Of a stretch of DNA of 64,000 bases, positions 50,915-60,133 are shown piece after piece. This DNA is from Pseudomonadota bacterium. Its GTDB lineage: Bacteria; Pseudomonadota; Gammaproteobacteria; Eutrophobiales; Eutrophobiaceae. Location: the NCBI GenBank assembly GCA_013112535.1, contig JABFGI010000002.1:558001-622000 (forward strand). Direction: 5' to 3'. The position numbers and the translations under genes are program-made. Position 1 is the first letter of the stretch; each line of letters opens with the position of its first letter. The notes below the pieces were generated by a model. It was not told where the DNA came from and ran no database searches. It saw nothing but the letters and a program-made list of their open reading frames with translations.

Positions 50915-53601
50915 GGTTTTACATTTACAAATTTATTCTGAAATAAATTAACAATCAGTTTTTCCACTTCTACAATAAAGAATAAGCCAAATGATACGAG
51001 TAGGATATTTAACCAGCTTGACATAGCAATTGGCGCTGTTTTGAATAACTGTTGGCATAACGAAGTATAGGTGAAAAGCAGTTGAAAAATTATCACTGCC
51101 ACAACACCAATCAAGATCACTTTATTACCAAACAATCCCTTGATACCGAGAACATTCTTTTTTAAATATCTCGTGTTAAAAATATAAAGTATTTCAAAAA
51201 AAACGATTGTATTAACTGCCACTGTCCTCGCTTCATTGGTACTGGCGCCTTGTGTTGTTTCATATATAAATAATCCATAGGTCCCTAATGCCATAACGAC
51301 TGATACTAAAACAATACGCCACAATAAAGCTGGCTCAATAAGTGCAGAATCCGGAATGCGCGGAGGCACCTTCATCGTTCCTTCCTCAACTGGTTCAAAA
51401 GCAAGTGTGATAGCAAGTGCCACGGTTGTTATCATATTGATCCAGAGAATATGTAAAGGCAATACGGGTAATAAACCACCAACAATAATTGCCCAAATAA
51501 TGATCAAACATTCTCCACCATTGGTTGGCAAAATGAACATGATTGTTTTTTTTAGGTTATTAAAAACAGTTCTGCCTTCTTCAACTGCATTGGCAATACT
51601 GGCAAAGTTATCATCAGTAATCACCATATCTGCAGCATCCTTGGAAACTTCGGTACCGGTAATACCCATCGCGATACCAATATCAGCTTGCTTTAATGCT
51701 GGCGCATCATTGACACCATCGCCAGTCATTGCCACAACTTCTCCCTGGTTTTGCAATGCTCTGACTAAACCCAGTTTGTGTTCGGGGGATACCCTGGCAA
51801 AAACATTAACCCTGTTAGCAACCTGCTGAAATTCGCTTTCACTTAATTGATCCAGTTCAACACCCGTAATAACTTCATCACCCAAATTCATTTTCTTTGC
51901 GACTGATTTAGCTGTCTGGGCATGATCACCGGTAATCATCTTGACATTGATCCCCGCTTCTTTACAGGCAACCAACGCTTCCAGTGCTTCCTGTCTGACC
52001 GGATCAAGCATTCCTGTCAGACCTAAAAAGATAAAACCACCTTGTTCTATATCAGAAAAACTTAATACTTCCTGCTGCTGTGAAACAGGTTTATAGGTAA
52101 TAGCCAAAACCCGGGAACCATCAGAGGCTACTTCTCTGGCCCTGTCTATCCATTCCCGTTTTATTAATTCTCCCTGGTTCTCTCCTTCTAAAGAATCACA
52201 TAATTCAATAATCCGCTCTGGCGCACCTTTTAAAAAAATATACCCGTTTCCAAAGTGGTCATGATTTAATGTTGCCATGTACTGCTGCTCAGATTCAAAA
52301 GGAATGCTGTCATCACGTGGATACTTTGTTTTTTCATCTTCATGACCAAGTAACGCTTTCCTTGCTGCCACCAGCAATGCAGCTTCAGTAGGATCACCTT
52401 CAATATGCCACTCATTATTTTTATGCTTTAGAGAGGCTTCATTACATAACAAACCTGCTCGTAATAAAAAAAGTAATGCGGGATAGTTTTCAATATCGAT
52501 TTGTTCGTTATTGCAGGAAATAGTGCCTGTAGGTGCATAACCAATCCCATTAATAGTAAAATCACTTTCAGCATTTATTATACGGGTTACCGTCATTTCA
52601 TTTCGCGTCAGGGTACCCGTTTTATCCGTACAGATAATGCGTGTACTACCCAGCGTTTCTACTGCCGGCAACTTTCTAATAATGGCATTCCTGTCCACCA
52701 TGCGTGTCACACCAATAGCAAGTGTAATTGTCATAATGGCAGGCAAACCTTCAGGTATTGCTGAAACAGCAATAGCAACAGCAATCATAAAGACATCTAT
52801 TGACGGCAGTTCCTGTACTAATGTTCCAAAAGCATAAACTGCAAGACAACCAATAATAATAATTATCGTCAATGTCTTACTAAATGACGCAAGTTGTCGT
52901 GTAAGTGGCGTTACAACATTTTCAATACTTTGTAACATCCCGGCGATCTTTCCCAATTCAGTGTTATCACCTGTTTCAGTAACAATACCAATACCTTGTC
53001 CCGAAGTAACAAACGTACCACTAAAAATCATATTGGTCTTATCAGCGATTTCAGCTTGCTCTTCAATCGCCTGGGTATGTTTACTGACAGGCAAAGATTC
53101 ACCGGTTAATGTAGCTTCATCAATATGCAGATTTCGGGAATTAAATAGACGAAGATCCGCGGGAATACGATCCCCCGAACTTATCAATACAACATCACCA
53201 ATTACCAGGTTCTCGGCAGGAATAGTGAATTGGCGACCTTCACGAATAATGGTAGCCTGTAAGGACAACATCTTTTTTAAAGAAGCTAATGCTGCTTCAG
53301 CCTTTGATTCCTGTAAATAACCTATGACTGCATTAATAATCACGACACCAATAATGACACTGGCATCAATCCATTCATTTAATGCAGCTGTAATTCCAGC
53401 AGCAGCAATTAAAATATAAATAAGAAAATTATGAAATTGAAGTAAAAAACGCTTAACTGGACTGGTACGTTTTTTTTCGGAAATTCGATTATAACCATTT
53501 TCAGACAACCTTCTTTTCGCTTCATCAACACCAAGCCCTTTTGAAGAAGAAGAAAGCTCTTCGAAAACAGTTTCAATATCTTTGTGATACCAGTCTGACA
53601 T
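50911..53601 (-). CDS. P-type cation-transporting ATPase (Ca2+-type, PMR1/SERCA-like)
   Basis: The product is 896 residues from ATG 53601 (MSDWYHKDIE). It starts with a cation-ATPase N-terminal domain and has TGES in the actuator domain, DKTGTLT as the phosphorylation site, MTGDGVNDAPALK in the hinge and about ten membrane segments. PEGL in the fourth segment and NxxxxD-type residues further on fit P2A Ca2+ (or Mn2+) pumps. The ATG 53607 is too near GGGA to be the start. It faces the cytochrome gene divergently, 127 bp away. Confidence 0.92.
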   Translation of the reverse strand: MSDWYHKDIETVFEELSSSSKGLGVDEAKRRLSENGYNRISEKKRTSPVKRFLLQFHNFLIYILIAAAGITAALNEWIDASVIIGVVIINAVIGYLQESKAEAALASLKKMLSLQATIIREGRQFTIPAENLVIGDVVLISSGDRIPADLRLFNSRNLHIDEATLTGESLPVSKHTQAIEEQAEIADKTNMIFSGTFVTSGQGIGIVTETGDNTELGKIAGMLQSIENVVTPLTRQLASFSKTLTIIIIIGCLAVYAFGTLVQELPSIDVFMIAVAIAVSAIPEGLPAIMTITLAIGVTRMVDRNAIIRKLPAVETLGSTRIICTDKTGTLTRNEMTVTRIINAESDFTINGIGYAPTGTISCNNEQIDIENYPALLFLLRAGLLCNEASLKHKNNEWHIEGDPTEAALLVAARKALLGHEDEKTKYPRDDSIPFESEQQYMATLNHDHFGNGYIFLKGAPERIIELCDSLEGENQGELIKREWIDRAREVASDGSRVLAITYKPVSQQQEVLSFSDIEQGGFIFLGLTGMLDPVRQEALEALVACKEAGINVKMITGDHAQTAKSVAKKMNLGDEVITGVELDQLSESEFQQVANRVNVFARVSPEHKLGLVRALQNQGEVVAMTGDGVNDAPALKQADIGIAMGITGTEVSKDAADMVITDDNFASIANAVEEGRTVFNNLKKTIMFILPTNGGECLIIIWAIIVGGLLPVLPLHILWINMITTVALAITLAFEPVEEGTMKVPPRIPDSALIEPALLWRIVLVSVVMALGTYGLFIYETTQGASTNEARTVAVNTIVFFEILYIFNTRYLKKNVLGIKGLFGNKVILIGVVAVIIFQLLFTYTSLCQQLFKTAPIAMSSWLNILLVSFGLFFIVEVEKLIVNLFQNKFVNVKP

Positions 53602-53680
53602 GATCATTTCCCAATAAATTAATTCATCATTTGTTAGCAGAACATTTTGATATAGACTACATCCAGTAAATTACAATGAT

Positions 53681-53694
53681 TTGACCAGGATCAA
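53681..53694 (+). promoter_or_regulatory. FNR-like box upstream of the cytochrome c'-like gene
   Basis: TTGAC-CAGG-ATCAA differs from the FNR consensus by one base. This is also the form of sites bound by NO-responsive CRP/FNR regulators (Dnr/Nnr type). It lies 34 bp before the ATG 53729, so the downstream start of transcription would be close to the gene or the site could act in repression. Confidence 0.6.
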
Positions 53695-53710
53695 TTTAAC
53701 ATTTAACAAC

Positions 53711-53724
53711 TTGAGTAACATCAA
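53711..53724 (+). promoter_or_regulatory. Second FNR-like box, next to the start codon
   Basis: TTGAG-TAAC-ATCAA again differs by one base from the consensus and lies 30 bp (three helical turns) from the first box, centre to centre. It ends 4 bp before the ATG, where a bound regulator would block transcription or translation initiation. Confidence 0.45.
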
Positions 53725-53728
53725 TAAC

Positions 53729-54157
53729 ATGAAAAAATTAGCATTCTTATTCATTCTCTCTCTTGGCATTTGTCTAATACCATATGCTGAAACCACCGAG
53801 ATAATTGAAGGAGATATTTTTAAACTTCATGTTATACAAAGCAAAAAAATTCAGGAAATAATGCAACGACTCAGTCTATCTCTTTACGAAGACGAATTGA
53901 CGATGGAACAAATAAATGAATTATTTGATACTTCAACCGAATTGCTGATAGCCGCAAAAAACCTGAATCAGGCCTTACCCGGAATTGAGTTAACGGTGAC
54001 AGAAAAAAATGTTTTTGAAAATGTCGCAAAACAATTACAAATTGAAGCGAACAACATGGGCTACATGGCACAGAATAATGATAAAGAAGGTTTGCAAATG
54101 ACTTACCAGCGTTTACAGGAAACCTGCATTGCCTGTCACGAATTATTCAGATTTTAA
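53729..54157 (+). CDS. Exported cytochrome c'-like protein with C-terminal CxxCH
   Basis: The product is 142 residues from ATG 53729 (MKKLAFLFIL), giving a signal peptide ending near AET. The earlier TTG frame (53681) starts inside the FNR-like box and was rejected. A helical body is followed by CIACH ten residues from the end, then ELFRF. It shares the C-terminal layout of the protein at 30625-31128 (CSACHELFRDN) and is its paralogue. It should be a monohaem periplasmic cytochrome, perhaps NO-binding. Two FNR-like boxes precede it. Confidence 0.82.
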   Translation: MKKLAFLFILSLGICLIPYAETTEIIEGDIFKLHVIQSKKIQEIMQRLSLSLYEDELTMEQINELFDTSTELLIAAKNLNQALPGIELTVTEKNVFENVAKQLQIEANNMGYMAQNNDKEGLQMTYQRLQETCIACHELFRF

Positions 54158-54344
54158 TTATTACTCCCTGCATGGCTTGATTGCACATTCATATCTCAGA
54201 GTGGCATTAACTTTACTCTGTAGATAATAACGAGCAAACTGACATATTCTTCCGCTTCAACCTCATGTTCCCTATGAATAGTCCTGCTTTTATAAAATCA
54301 CATTATTGTTTCATTTAGCATAGCCTTATTTTAAACTCATCAGC

Positions 54345-55208
54345 ATGACATCAACACTACCAGCTTCGCTATTATGGGTCTCAGAACCGATAGTAAAAAC
54401 ATTATTAGATTATTACGATTATCCTAATCCGCATAAACCTGGAGAAACGATTGAAGGTTATGACAAGACACATGCTTTAAGAACAGCGAAAATGTGTGCG
54501 GCAGTCGCCTATTATTTAGGACATAATGAAGATCGAGTTCGTCACTACCAGATCGCCTGTTTACTTCATGATCTGGGACGTGCTGGCCTGGATCATGAAC
54601 TATTTGGAAAAATATGGACATGGGCACGCACACAAAACATTCCAACACGACCGGCAGAATGGCGCGCTGTTCATCCAGAAACGACTTATGGAAAAGAAAC
54701 TGAAGCATTCTGGGAACAATATCAATCGCAACTGCAAGACTTAGGTGTACAAACTAATGCGTGGGCAAAGGAACAGGTAGAAATGCGCCTCGGCTATGCA
54801 AGACGTTTAAGTCGTATTATCAAAAACGTCATACCTGAGCTTGAAAAAAATGGTATCGACTGGTCAGCATGGATGGAGACTGTCACCTTATATTATTACT
54901 ATCCGGAAAAACTGGCTGAAGAACCGGACTGGATACATGAGCTTGGAGAAATCCTCGTCGCGTGCGAACAGCTGGAAGCCTATAGTAATCGTACGCGCGG
55001 TAGCGATTATTATAATCGTGATAATGAAAGTTTTGCTGATGCCTTCAACTATCTCGATAGTTTAAAAGAAAAAGGACAACTTGGTTCAAAAGTACTTGAT
55101 GCTGTTCGACATTTAACAGCAGAAGGAACATTTGACGCTATACTTGAAGAAGCCCGTAATAGAAAACTGTCTGAAAAAGACTTGAGTTTTCTAAGATCAC
55201 TAAAATAA
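54345..55208 (+). CDS. HD-domain phosphohydrolase
   Basis: The 287-residue protein has the HD signature near the N-terminus (KTHALRTAKM, then ACLLHDLGRAG, where the His-Asp pair binds metal). It has no GYP motif, so it is not the cyclic-di-GMP type. The substrate is unknown. It is Trp/Tyr-rich in the second half. YjbQ follows after 22 bp on the same strand, so co-transcription is likely. Confidence 0.86.
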   Translation: MTSTLPASLLWVSEPIVKTLLDYYDYPNPHKPGETIEGYDKTHALRTAKMCAAVAYYLGHNEDRVRHYQIACLLHDLGRAGLDHELFGKIWTWARTQNIPTRPAEWRAVHPETTYGKETEAFWEQYQSQLQDLGVQTNAWAKEQVEMRLGYARRLSRIIKNVIPELEKNGIDWSAWMETVTLYYYYPEKLAEEPDWIHELGEILVACEQLEAYSNRTRGSDYYNRDNESFADAFNYLDSLKEKGQLGSKVLDAVRHLTAEGTFDAILEEARNRKLSEKDLSFLRSLK

Positions 55209-55230
55209 TAATCAGTACTGAGGATAAACT

Positions 55231-55653
55231 ATGTCAGTCGTCACAAAACTTTTTTCGGTGAACATGCAAGGTGACACAAAAATAGAAAATATTACTGAAA
55301 AATGTCAGAACTTGTTAAATGGTGCTGAACTTGATGCCGGCATCGTGACATTATTTATAAAACACACAACTGCATCAATCATGATCTTCGAAGACGAACC
55401 GGGTTTGCATGAAGACACTAAAAATATATGGAATCAGTTAATTCCAGCGGACCCTGAATGGCAACACAATACGCGCAATAAAGGTGAAGATAACGGGCAC
55501 AGTCATTTACGCGGACAAATTCAGGGACAATCATTAACCATTCCCTTCATGAAACGAACATTAATGCTAGGACAATGGCAACAAATTGTGGTTATTGATT
55601 TCGATACTTGTGCCAGAACACGCGATATTGTGATGCAAATTATCGGGGAGTAG
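55231..55653 (+). CDS. yjbQ: YjbQ family protein (UPF0047)
   Basis: The 140-residue protein matches the YjbQ family: VTLFIKHTTASIMIFED, then DNGHSHLRGQIQGQS and a final VVIDFDTCARTRDIV. Some homologues show thiamine-phosphate synthase-type activity; the natural role is uncertain. GAGGATAA precedes the ATG. It lies 22 bp after the HD-domain gene. Confidence 0.92.
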   Translation: MSVVTKLFSVNMQGDTKIENITEKCQNLLNGAELDAGIVTLFIKHTTASIMIFEDEPGLHEDTKNIWNQLIPADPEWQHNTRNKGEDNGHSHLRGQIQGQSLTIPFMKRTLMLGQWQQIVVIDFDTCARTRDIVMQIIGE

Positions 55654-55654
55654 T

Positions 55655-55774
55655 TTAAAAACTTGCCTTGTAAGTAGTTGCTTCTAAATTAACTTTTTGA
55701 GAAACACACCATTTAACATAAACAGTTTTGGCCTGTTCTATACTCATAAACTCGGTACAACGAATATTACACAT
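55655..55774 (-). CDS. Possible small protein or gene remnant (39 residues)
   Basis: An ORF of 39 codons on the minus strand starts MCNIRCTEFM and ends in YKASF. The second part (from the internal Met) has a coding-like mix of residues, but no ribosome site is clear and no family is recognised. It lies just downstream of the frameshifted toxin in the same direction and could be a piece of another small gene. Low confidence. Confidence 0.25.
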   Translation of the reverse strand: MCNIRCTEFMSIEQAKTVYVKWCVSQKVNLEATTYKASF

Positions 55775-55820
55775 TATAGTGCCTAGATATACCTACTCAA
55801 ATAGTAATTCTAAATATTTC

Positions 55821-56121
55821 CTAAAGATGATAATCAATACCCATAGATTCATGTAACACGCGAATTATTTCTATCTCTGTTTTTTTAATACGATAAAAGA
55901 CAAGGTGTCTATTGATTTGATAGCGTCGATATTCCTCTACGAATAGAATTACAATCCATCCCTACTTCAGGATTAGCAAGCAAACGCATTATTCCAGTGT
56001 TTAATTGATCCAGATACTCATCTGCTAATGATTCACCCCATTCTGAAAATGAATAAAGCCAGATATCAATTAAATCATTTTCAGCACTTTGGGTTTTATT
56101 TATTTTTTTTAGCGGCGGCAT
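55821..56121 (-). pseudogene. parE: ParE/RelE-type toxin gene, frameshifted
   Basis: The 5' part encodes a ParE-like start (QSAENDLIDIWLYSF, then LANPEVGMDCNSIRRG) and stops at 55909 after 70 residues. One extra base near 55932 (GGAATAT where GGATAT is expected) shifts the frame. The other frame continues YRRYQINRHLVFYRI and ends HESMGIDYHL at 55821, which restores a toxin of about 99 residues. It is either an inactivated toxin or a one-base sequence error. It starts inside the parD gene, with a 26-bp overlap. Confidence 0.75.
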
Positions 56122-56359
56122 TCCTTGCTTTTACTCTTCCTTTCCGTTTTATCGAATCAATATCCAGTTTACCTGCCGACCCGCTTTCTTCTCCTTCTAT
56201 TAAAGCGACACGCAAAGCTTCCATTTTCAAGTCACGTTCTTCGAGTAGACGCAGTGAGTCTCGAACCAGTTCACTAGCTGAGCCGTATCGACCATTAGCT
56301 ACCTTCTCTTTAATAAAGGATTCCCAATGTTTTCCTAGTGTTAAGCTTGTATTAGCCAT
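56096..56359 (-). CDS. parD: ParD-type antitoxin
   Basis: The product is 87 residues from ATG 56359 (MANTSLTLGKHWE). The ribbon-helix-helix N-terminus (ANGRYGSASELVRDSLRLLEE) matches type II antitoxins of the ParD/CC2985 group. The C-terminal part binds the toxin. It is followed by the overlapping parE-like gene, whose frame is broken; an antitoxin without an active toxin would be a relic. Palindromes at its own promoter were not identified. Confidence 0.85.
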   Translation of the reverse strand: MANTSLTLGKHWESFIKEKVANGRYGSASELVRDSLRLLEERDLKMEALRVALIEGEESGSAGKLDIDSIKRKGRVKARNAAAKKNK

Positions 56360-56447
56360 AACTATCACTAATATTCATAAATAATATTATTTAATATTAG
56401 TAAAATGAACTGTTAAAAGCAATATGATTGTTTTTTATAATTAATAA

Positions 56448-56843
56448 TTATGGCTCTATTTTTACTTCGCCATTAACATAAAACCAACGTCCATCTCTTC
56501 TGATAAAAGCAGACTTTTCATGTAGTACATTTAACAAACCATTATCAGTTTTATAATAAGCTTTGAACTCAACCCTGCCTTCATTTCCTTTTTGACTGCT
56601 ATCTATAATTTCCAGCTTTATCCAATCATACGTTTTATCAGATAACGAGATAGCCGTAAGGCCTTCACAGGATTCCGGTGCCCAGGTTGCCAGCAAGTAC
56701 TCACCCTGATTACCTGATGCATAGGCGGTATAGCGTGAACGCATTAATTGCTTTGGTGTTTTTGCTACTTTATTTCCTTTCAGAAAAGGTTCGCAACATT
56801 GTTTAAAATTTTTATTGCTATCGCAAAAACAGGGTTCAGTCAT
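56448..56843 (-). CDS. ychJ: YchJ family protein (SEC-C motif)
   Basis: The 131-residue protein begins with a SEC-C zinc motif (CFCDSNKNFKQCC) and continues with PKQLMRSRYTAYASGNQ, typical of YchJ. The remaining region is an NTF2-like fold. It is a soluble cytoplasmic protein of unknown function. It lies 16 bp after the CDF transporter gene on the same strand, so the two are probably co-transcribed. Confidence 0.92.
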   Translation of the reverse strand: MTEPCFCDSNKNFKQCCEPFLKGNKVAKTPKQLMRSRYTAYASGNQGEYLLATWAPESCEGLTAISLSDKTYDWIKLEIIDSSQKGNEGRVEFKAYYKTDNGLLNVLHEKSAFIRRDGRWFYVNGEVKIEP

Positions 56844-56859
56844 GTAAATTTAAAATTGA

Positions 56860-57741
56860 TTATTCTTTAAATGGTTCTATGTGAATAAATGCATCGCGTA
56901 CTTTAAATTGCTGTTCAATAATCGTTTCAATCTTGTCAGCAATACGATGTGATTCTTCTGTTGTTAATTTTGCGTTGACTGAAACAACAACATCAAGCGC
57001 GATATCAGATCCAATCCAGCGTGAACGTATACGCCCTACTTCTTTAACACCATCAACATTAAAAACAGCCCTTTTAATATCTTCAGGATCTATAGCATAT
57101 TCATCAACTAATACGGGGAAAGCTGTTTTATATAAACTATATGAAAGATAAAAAACAAAACCGGCAACACCTAATGCACATAGGCGATCAAGTATTAAAA
57201 ACCCCATACTTGATAATTGCCAGCCAATTATAACGATGATCGTTGTTAATACATCAGCAAAAGTATGCGCTGCATCTGCCAGCATAATGCTCGATTTTAA
57301 TTTCTTCGCCCAATAACGTTGCCAGACCGCCAGACTAATATTAATTACGAGAACAATAACCATAACTATCAGTTCTATCTGTCCACTAACAATCTCTGTT
57401 ACTTCTTTCGTCACCGCATTTCTGGCTATTTCAAAAGCAAGTACAGCAAGAAAAGTCGCTAATACAAATACGGCTAATGTTTCAAATTTTCTATGTCCGT
57501 AGGGGTGTTCACGATCAGCTGGCATAGCCGATAAACGCACGACTACCCAGGCAACAATATTGTTAGCCACGTCCGTTAATGAATGAATCGCATCAGCCAG
57601 AACTGCCATTGAACCGGTCGACAAACCAACAAATAATTTTGCCAGTAATACCAACAGATTTGCCGATCCTTCAATGAGGATCAATTTAAGAACTTTTTTG
57701 TCTCGTTCCGAAAACGTTAATATTTTTGTATCATTCGTCAT
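56860..57741 (-). CDS. Cation diffusion facilitator (CDF) transporter
   Basis: The 293-residue protein has six membrane segments. The metal site HxxxD pairs are in DAIHSLTD (segment 2) and DAAHTFAD (segment 5). A cytoplasmic C-terminal domain (about 215-293) follows. It exports Zn2+, Fe2+, Mn2+ or related ions using the proton gradient; the ion cannot be assigned. It heads a unit with ychJ. Confidence 0.92.
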   Translation of the reverse strand: MTNDTKILTFSERDKKVLKLILIEGSANLLVLLAKLFVGLSTGSMAVLADAIHSLTDVANNIVAWVVVRLSAMPADREHPYGHRKFETLAVFVLATFLAVLAFEIARNAVTKEVTEIVSGQIELIVMVIVLVINISLAVWQRYWAKKLKSSIMLADAAHTFADVLTTIIVIIGWQLSSMGFLILDRLCALGVAGFVFYLSYSLYKTAFPVLVDEYAIDPEDIKRAVFNVDGVKEVGRIRSRWIGSDIALDVVVSVNAKLTTEESHRIADKIETIIEQQFKVRDAFIHIEPFKE

Positions 57742-58088
57742 ATATAGTTCACAAATTAAATACTTTATTGAAGTATTTGAGCCGATCTTACAATATATTA
57801 TTAATTAAAGGCGGCATAAATAACCGGTCACCAAGTAAAATTATATATATCATAATTATAGTATGGCCAAATCAAAAAACTCGTTCAAAAATATATACCA
57901 TTTAATTCACTGGCAAAAAAATAAAAAACATATTGTTTAGACATCCATGATCTCCATGTTTAACAACGATTATAAATAAACCGGATTCCTGCCTTAACCA
58001 GTCTCGAGTGTTTTAATCGAAGGAGAGCGAATGACATGCATTTAAACTGTTTAAGAAACGATAGTATTTCCGAGATAAAATATTATAA
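57742..58088. other. Intergenic region (347 bp)
   Basis: The region lies between the leftward CDF gene and the 3' end of the leftward membrane protein gene. It is AT-rich and I find no gene, only short frames: 25 codons from ATG 57863, and a canonical AAGGAG (58019-58024) leading to tiny frames at 58031 (4 codons) and 58036 (35 codons, running antisense into the next gene). It must hold the CDF promoter. No clear hairpin or repeat was seen. Confidence 0.5.
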
Positions 58089-59066
58089 TTATGTTTTATT
58101 AGATATTTCTTTGATAAATTTAACTGCATCTGTTGTACTGTAACCATAGTGTCTTTTAATCAGGTGTGTTGCATCAAAGTGATCACCACGTGTAATACGA
58201 TCTAGAATCATATCTTCCAGTTCTTTACCACTTAATCCATCTTTACTGGAATCGGTAACAATTTTTATTTCATCATCGATATTTGTTCGTTTTGATAATA
58301 ATGCCAGAGTTTTTTTAATATTTGGTTTAATTTCATTCCAACGAACACGTAAAATATTATCATGGACTATCCTGACTGGATAATCATGATACTTTGCTGA
58401 TGATTTACTTTTTTTCAGCGACTTGATTTCTTTTTCTCGACGTAGTCTTTCCTTAATATCATCGATTTCATACTTTGATGCTTTACGTTTACGTGCCTGA
58501 AATAATTCATGTCTTAATTCATCCAATGATGATCGTAGAGGTTTACGATTACTCTCTTCTTTAAGAGCATTTTTAATTATATCCAGTTCCTGATCTGACA
58601 TTTTCATCTTGATATCAAGATGAGTAATAAACTCGGTTACTGTGCCATCACCCTTATCTTTATGAGATGTTTCTTTTGTTTTACGTACCCATTCAATATC
58701 GTGCCAGGATAAATCAAGAACAACATTATCAGTTTCAGGATAATTATAATTTTGAAATGACCGGAACTTAACCAGCACTCTTGTTGGATTTATACGCAAC
58801 AACCAGTTTGAAGGTAACAAAGTTGATTTAAATCGTGACCAGGCAAGCCAGGCAATAACCCAGCACCAGAAAACAACCCAGATTACACCTATCGATAACC
58901 AGGCACTGGCTTCACCTTTAAAGTAGCTCCATGCATATGCAGCAGAAACACCAATTATTATTGCCAGAAAAATAATAAAAACAATAAAAGAACCGGTTCC
59001 CGAAGTGCGACATGTATACTCGTCCAGATCATGAGTTTCCACATCCAGAATACTAATCAATCTCAT
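58089..59066 (-). CDS. Hypothetical membrane protein with cytoplasmic coiled coil
   Basis: The 325-residue protein has two membrane segments (about 25-48 and 54-76), a beta-rich region (about 85-155), a basic helical stretch (about 165-230; many Arg/Lys/Glu, probably coiled coil) and a C-terminal helical part with DHFDATHLIKRHYGYSTTDA that resembles short helical ribosome-factor-like or SHOCT-type modules. I do not recognise the family. It is divergent from the cytochrome c gene across 213 bp. Confidence 0.7.
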   Translation of the reverse strand: MRLISILDVETHDLDEYTCRTSGTGSFIVFIIFLAIIIGVSAAYAWSYFKGEASAWLSIGVIWVVFWCWVIAWLAWSRFKSTLLPSNWLLRINPTRVLVKFRSFQNYNYPETDNVVLDLSWHDIEWVRKTKETSHKDKGDGTVTEFITHLDIKMKMSDQELDIIKNALKEESNRKPLRSSLDELRHELFQARKRKASKYEIDDIKERLRREKEIKSLKKSKSSAKYHDYPVRIVHDNILRVRWNEIKPNIKKTLALLSKRTNIDDEIKIVTDSSKDGLSGKELEDMILDRITRGDHFDATHLIKRHYGYSTTDAVKFIKEISNKT

Positions 59067-59197
59067 AGTACGTTAAACCTCATGCCCGTAAAAAAATGAA
59101 ACTGAATATCAGTCTAAAAATCAAGTAAGAACTTATATCTTTAATAAGAATCACATATTAGGAATATATCCTTTTTAAACCTGGATTCAGGTTTAAT

Positions 59198-59239
59198 TTG
59201 ATTTTGATCAATATCTACACCTGATGCTATAAATATAGT
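59198..59239 (+). promoter_or_regulatory. FNR-activated promoter of the cytochrome c gene
   Basis: A perfect FNR box TTGAT-TTTG-ATCAA (59198-59211) is followed by TATAGT (59234-59239) at the spacing of a class II promoter. The predicted start near 59246 places the box centre at -41.5. The cytochrome gene begins at 59280. Confidence 0.82.
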
Positions 59240-59279
59240 ATCAATAATATTTTAATAATCAAAAGATTAAGGAGTTTTT

Positions 59280-59762
59280 ATGAATTATTTAAAAATAATC
59301 ACTCAAGCTTTTTTATTTGTGCTGTTTAGTCAAACAGCCATAGCCGGTGATGATACGAGAAATTTCCAGGTCGAGGATGGTAATGTTGATCCTGAAACTT
59401 TTATTGGCTATACGACTTATCATAGTGTCTGTGTTAGTTGTCATGGTGTAGGTGCTGTCGGAACTGAAGTTGCACCGGACTTAACAACAGAAATGATGGA
59501 TAGTTTAACTCTGGAACAATTTAGATTAAAAGTCATGCATCGAACTATCGTTAAATTTACGACAGATGACTGGTTGAATATGGAAGAGTCTATGTTCAAC
59601 GAAATTGCGAAACAGGAGAGTCGGGACAAGGGCACATTGGAAACAATGCCTCGCTGGCAACACAACCCGTTGGTCATGAAAAATATAGATAATATCTATC
59701 GCTATTTACGTGCACGTGCAGCTAATGCTATTGGGCCGGACAAACCGGGTATACTAAAATAA
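59280..59762 (+). CDS. Class I c-type cytochrome, FNR-controlled
   Basis: The 160-residue protein has a signal peptide ending in AIAG, one haem site CVSCH and a candidate axial Met in TMPRWQ. The C-terminal IYRYLRARAANAIG resembles monohaem cytochromes found beside PQQ alcohol dehydrogenases, but no dehydrogenase gene is in the window. It is a periplasmic electron carrier. A perfect FNR box with a well-placed -10 (59198-59239) precedes it, and a terminator-like hairpin follows. Confidence 0.88.
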   Translation: MNYLKIITQAFLFVLFSQTAIAGDDTRNFQVEDGNVDPETFIGYTTYHSVCVSCHGVGAVGTEVAPDLTTEMMDSLTLEQFRLKVMHRTIVKFTTDDWLNMEESMFNEIAKQESRDKGTLETMPRWQHNPLVMKNIDNIYRYLRARAANAIGPDKPGILK

Positions 59763-59766
59763 ATAT

Positions 59767-59806
59767 AACTCACTCTTTCCTTTAAAAGTGAAGGGAAGAG
59801 TGAGTT
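59767..59806 (+). terminator. Hairpin after the cytochrome c gene
   Basis: A 13-14 bp stem (59767-59780 with 59793-59806, one G-U pair) with a 12-base loop begins 5 bp after the stop codon. The following sequence is TTATC without a long U run. It is a probable terminator. Confidence 0.65.
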
Positions 59807-60133
59807 TATCAATGTTTACTTCAATTATTTATAAATAGTTCTCATGATTGAGAATTAATAATCAAAAATAACAATAGCTTTACTTTTATATTCTGTTAAT
59901 GTGCGCACCTGTATATTAATACAGCGCGTCATCTTTAGTTGTTGGTCCGACTAAGTGTATCCTGCAGACAACACTTATATAGTCTGATTACCCCTCCTTT
60001 TGAGAGTCAATTATCTGTATGCCGCATAATCGGTAACCATTTATTACCTAAAAATGCTTCGCTAGAGTATCTATAAAAACATAACTTTATCGAAGTAACT
60101 TAAAAATAAAACGTTCAGGAAAAAAACTATTTA
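59807..60133 (+). other. Intergenic region and likely structured rhlE leader
   Basis: About 330 bp precede rhlE and hold no gene. A 5-bp/5-bp stem with bulge (59948-59957 with 59970-59983; GACTAAGTGT against ACACT and TAGTC) and a CTGTAT/ATACAG hairpin near 59910 indicate structured RNA. Long structured leaders are common for cold-induced RNA helicase genes. AGGAAA lies 13 bases before the rhlE ATG, a wide spacing. No promoter was fixed. Confidence 0.4.
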
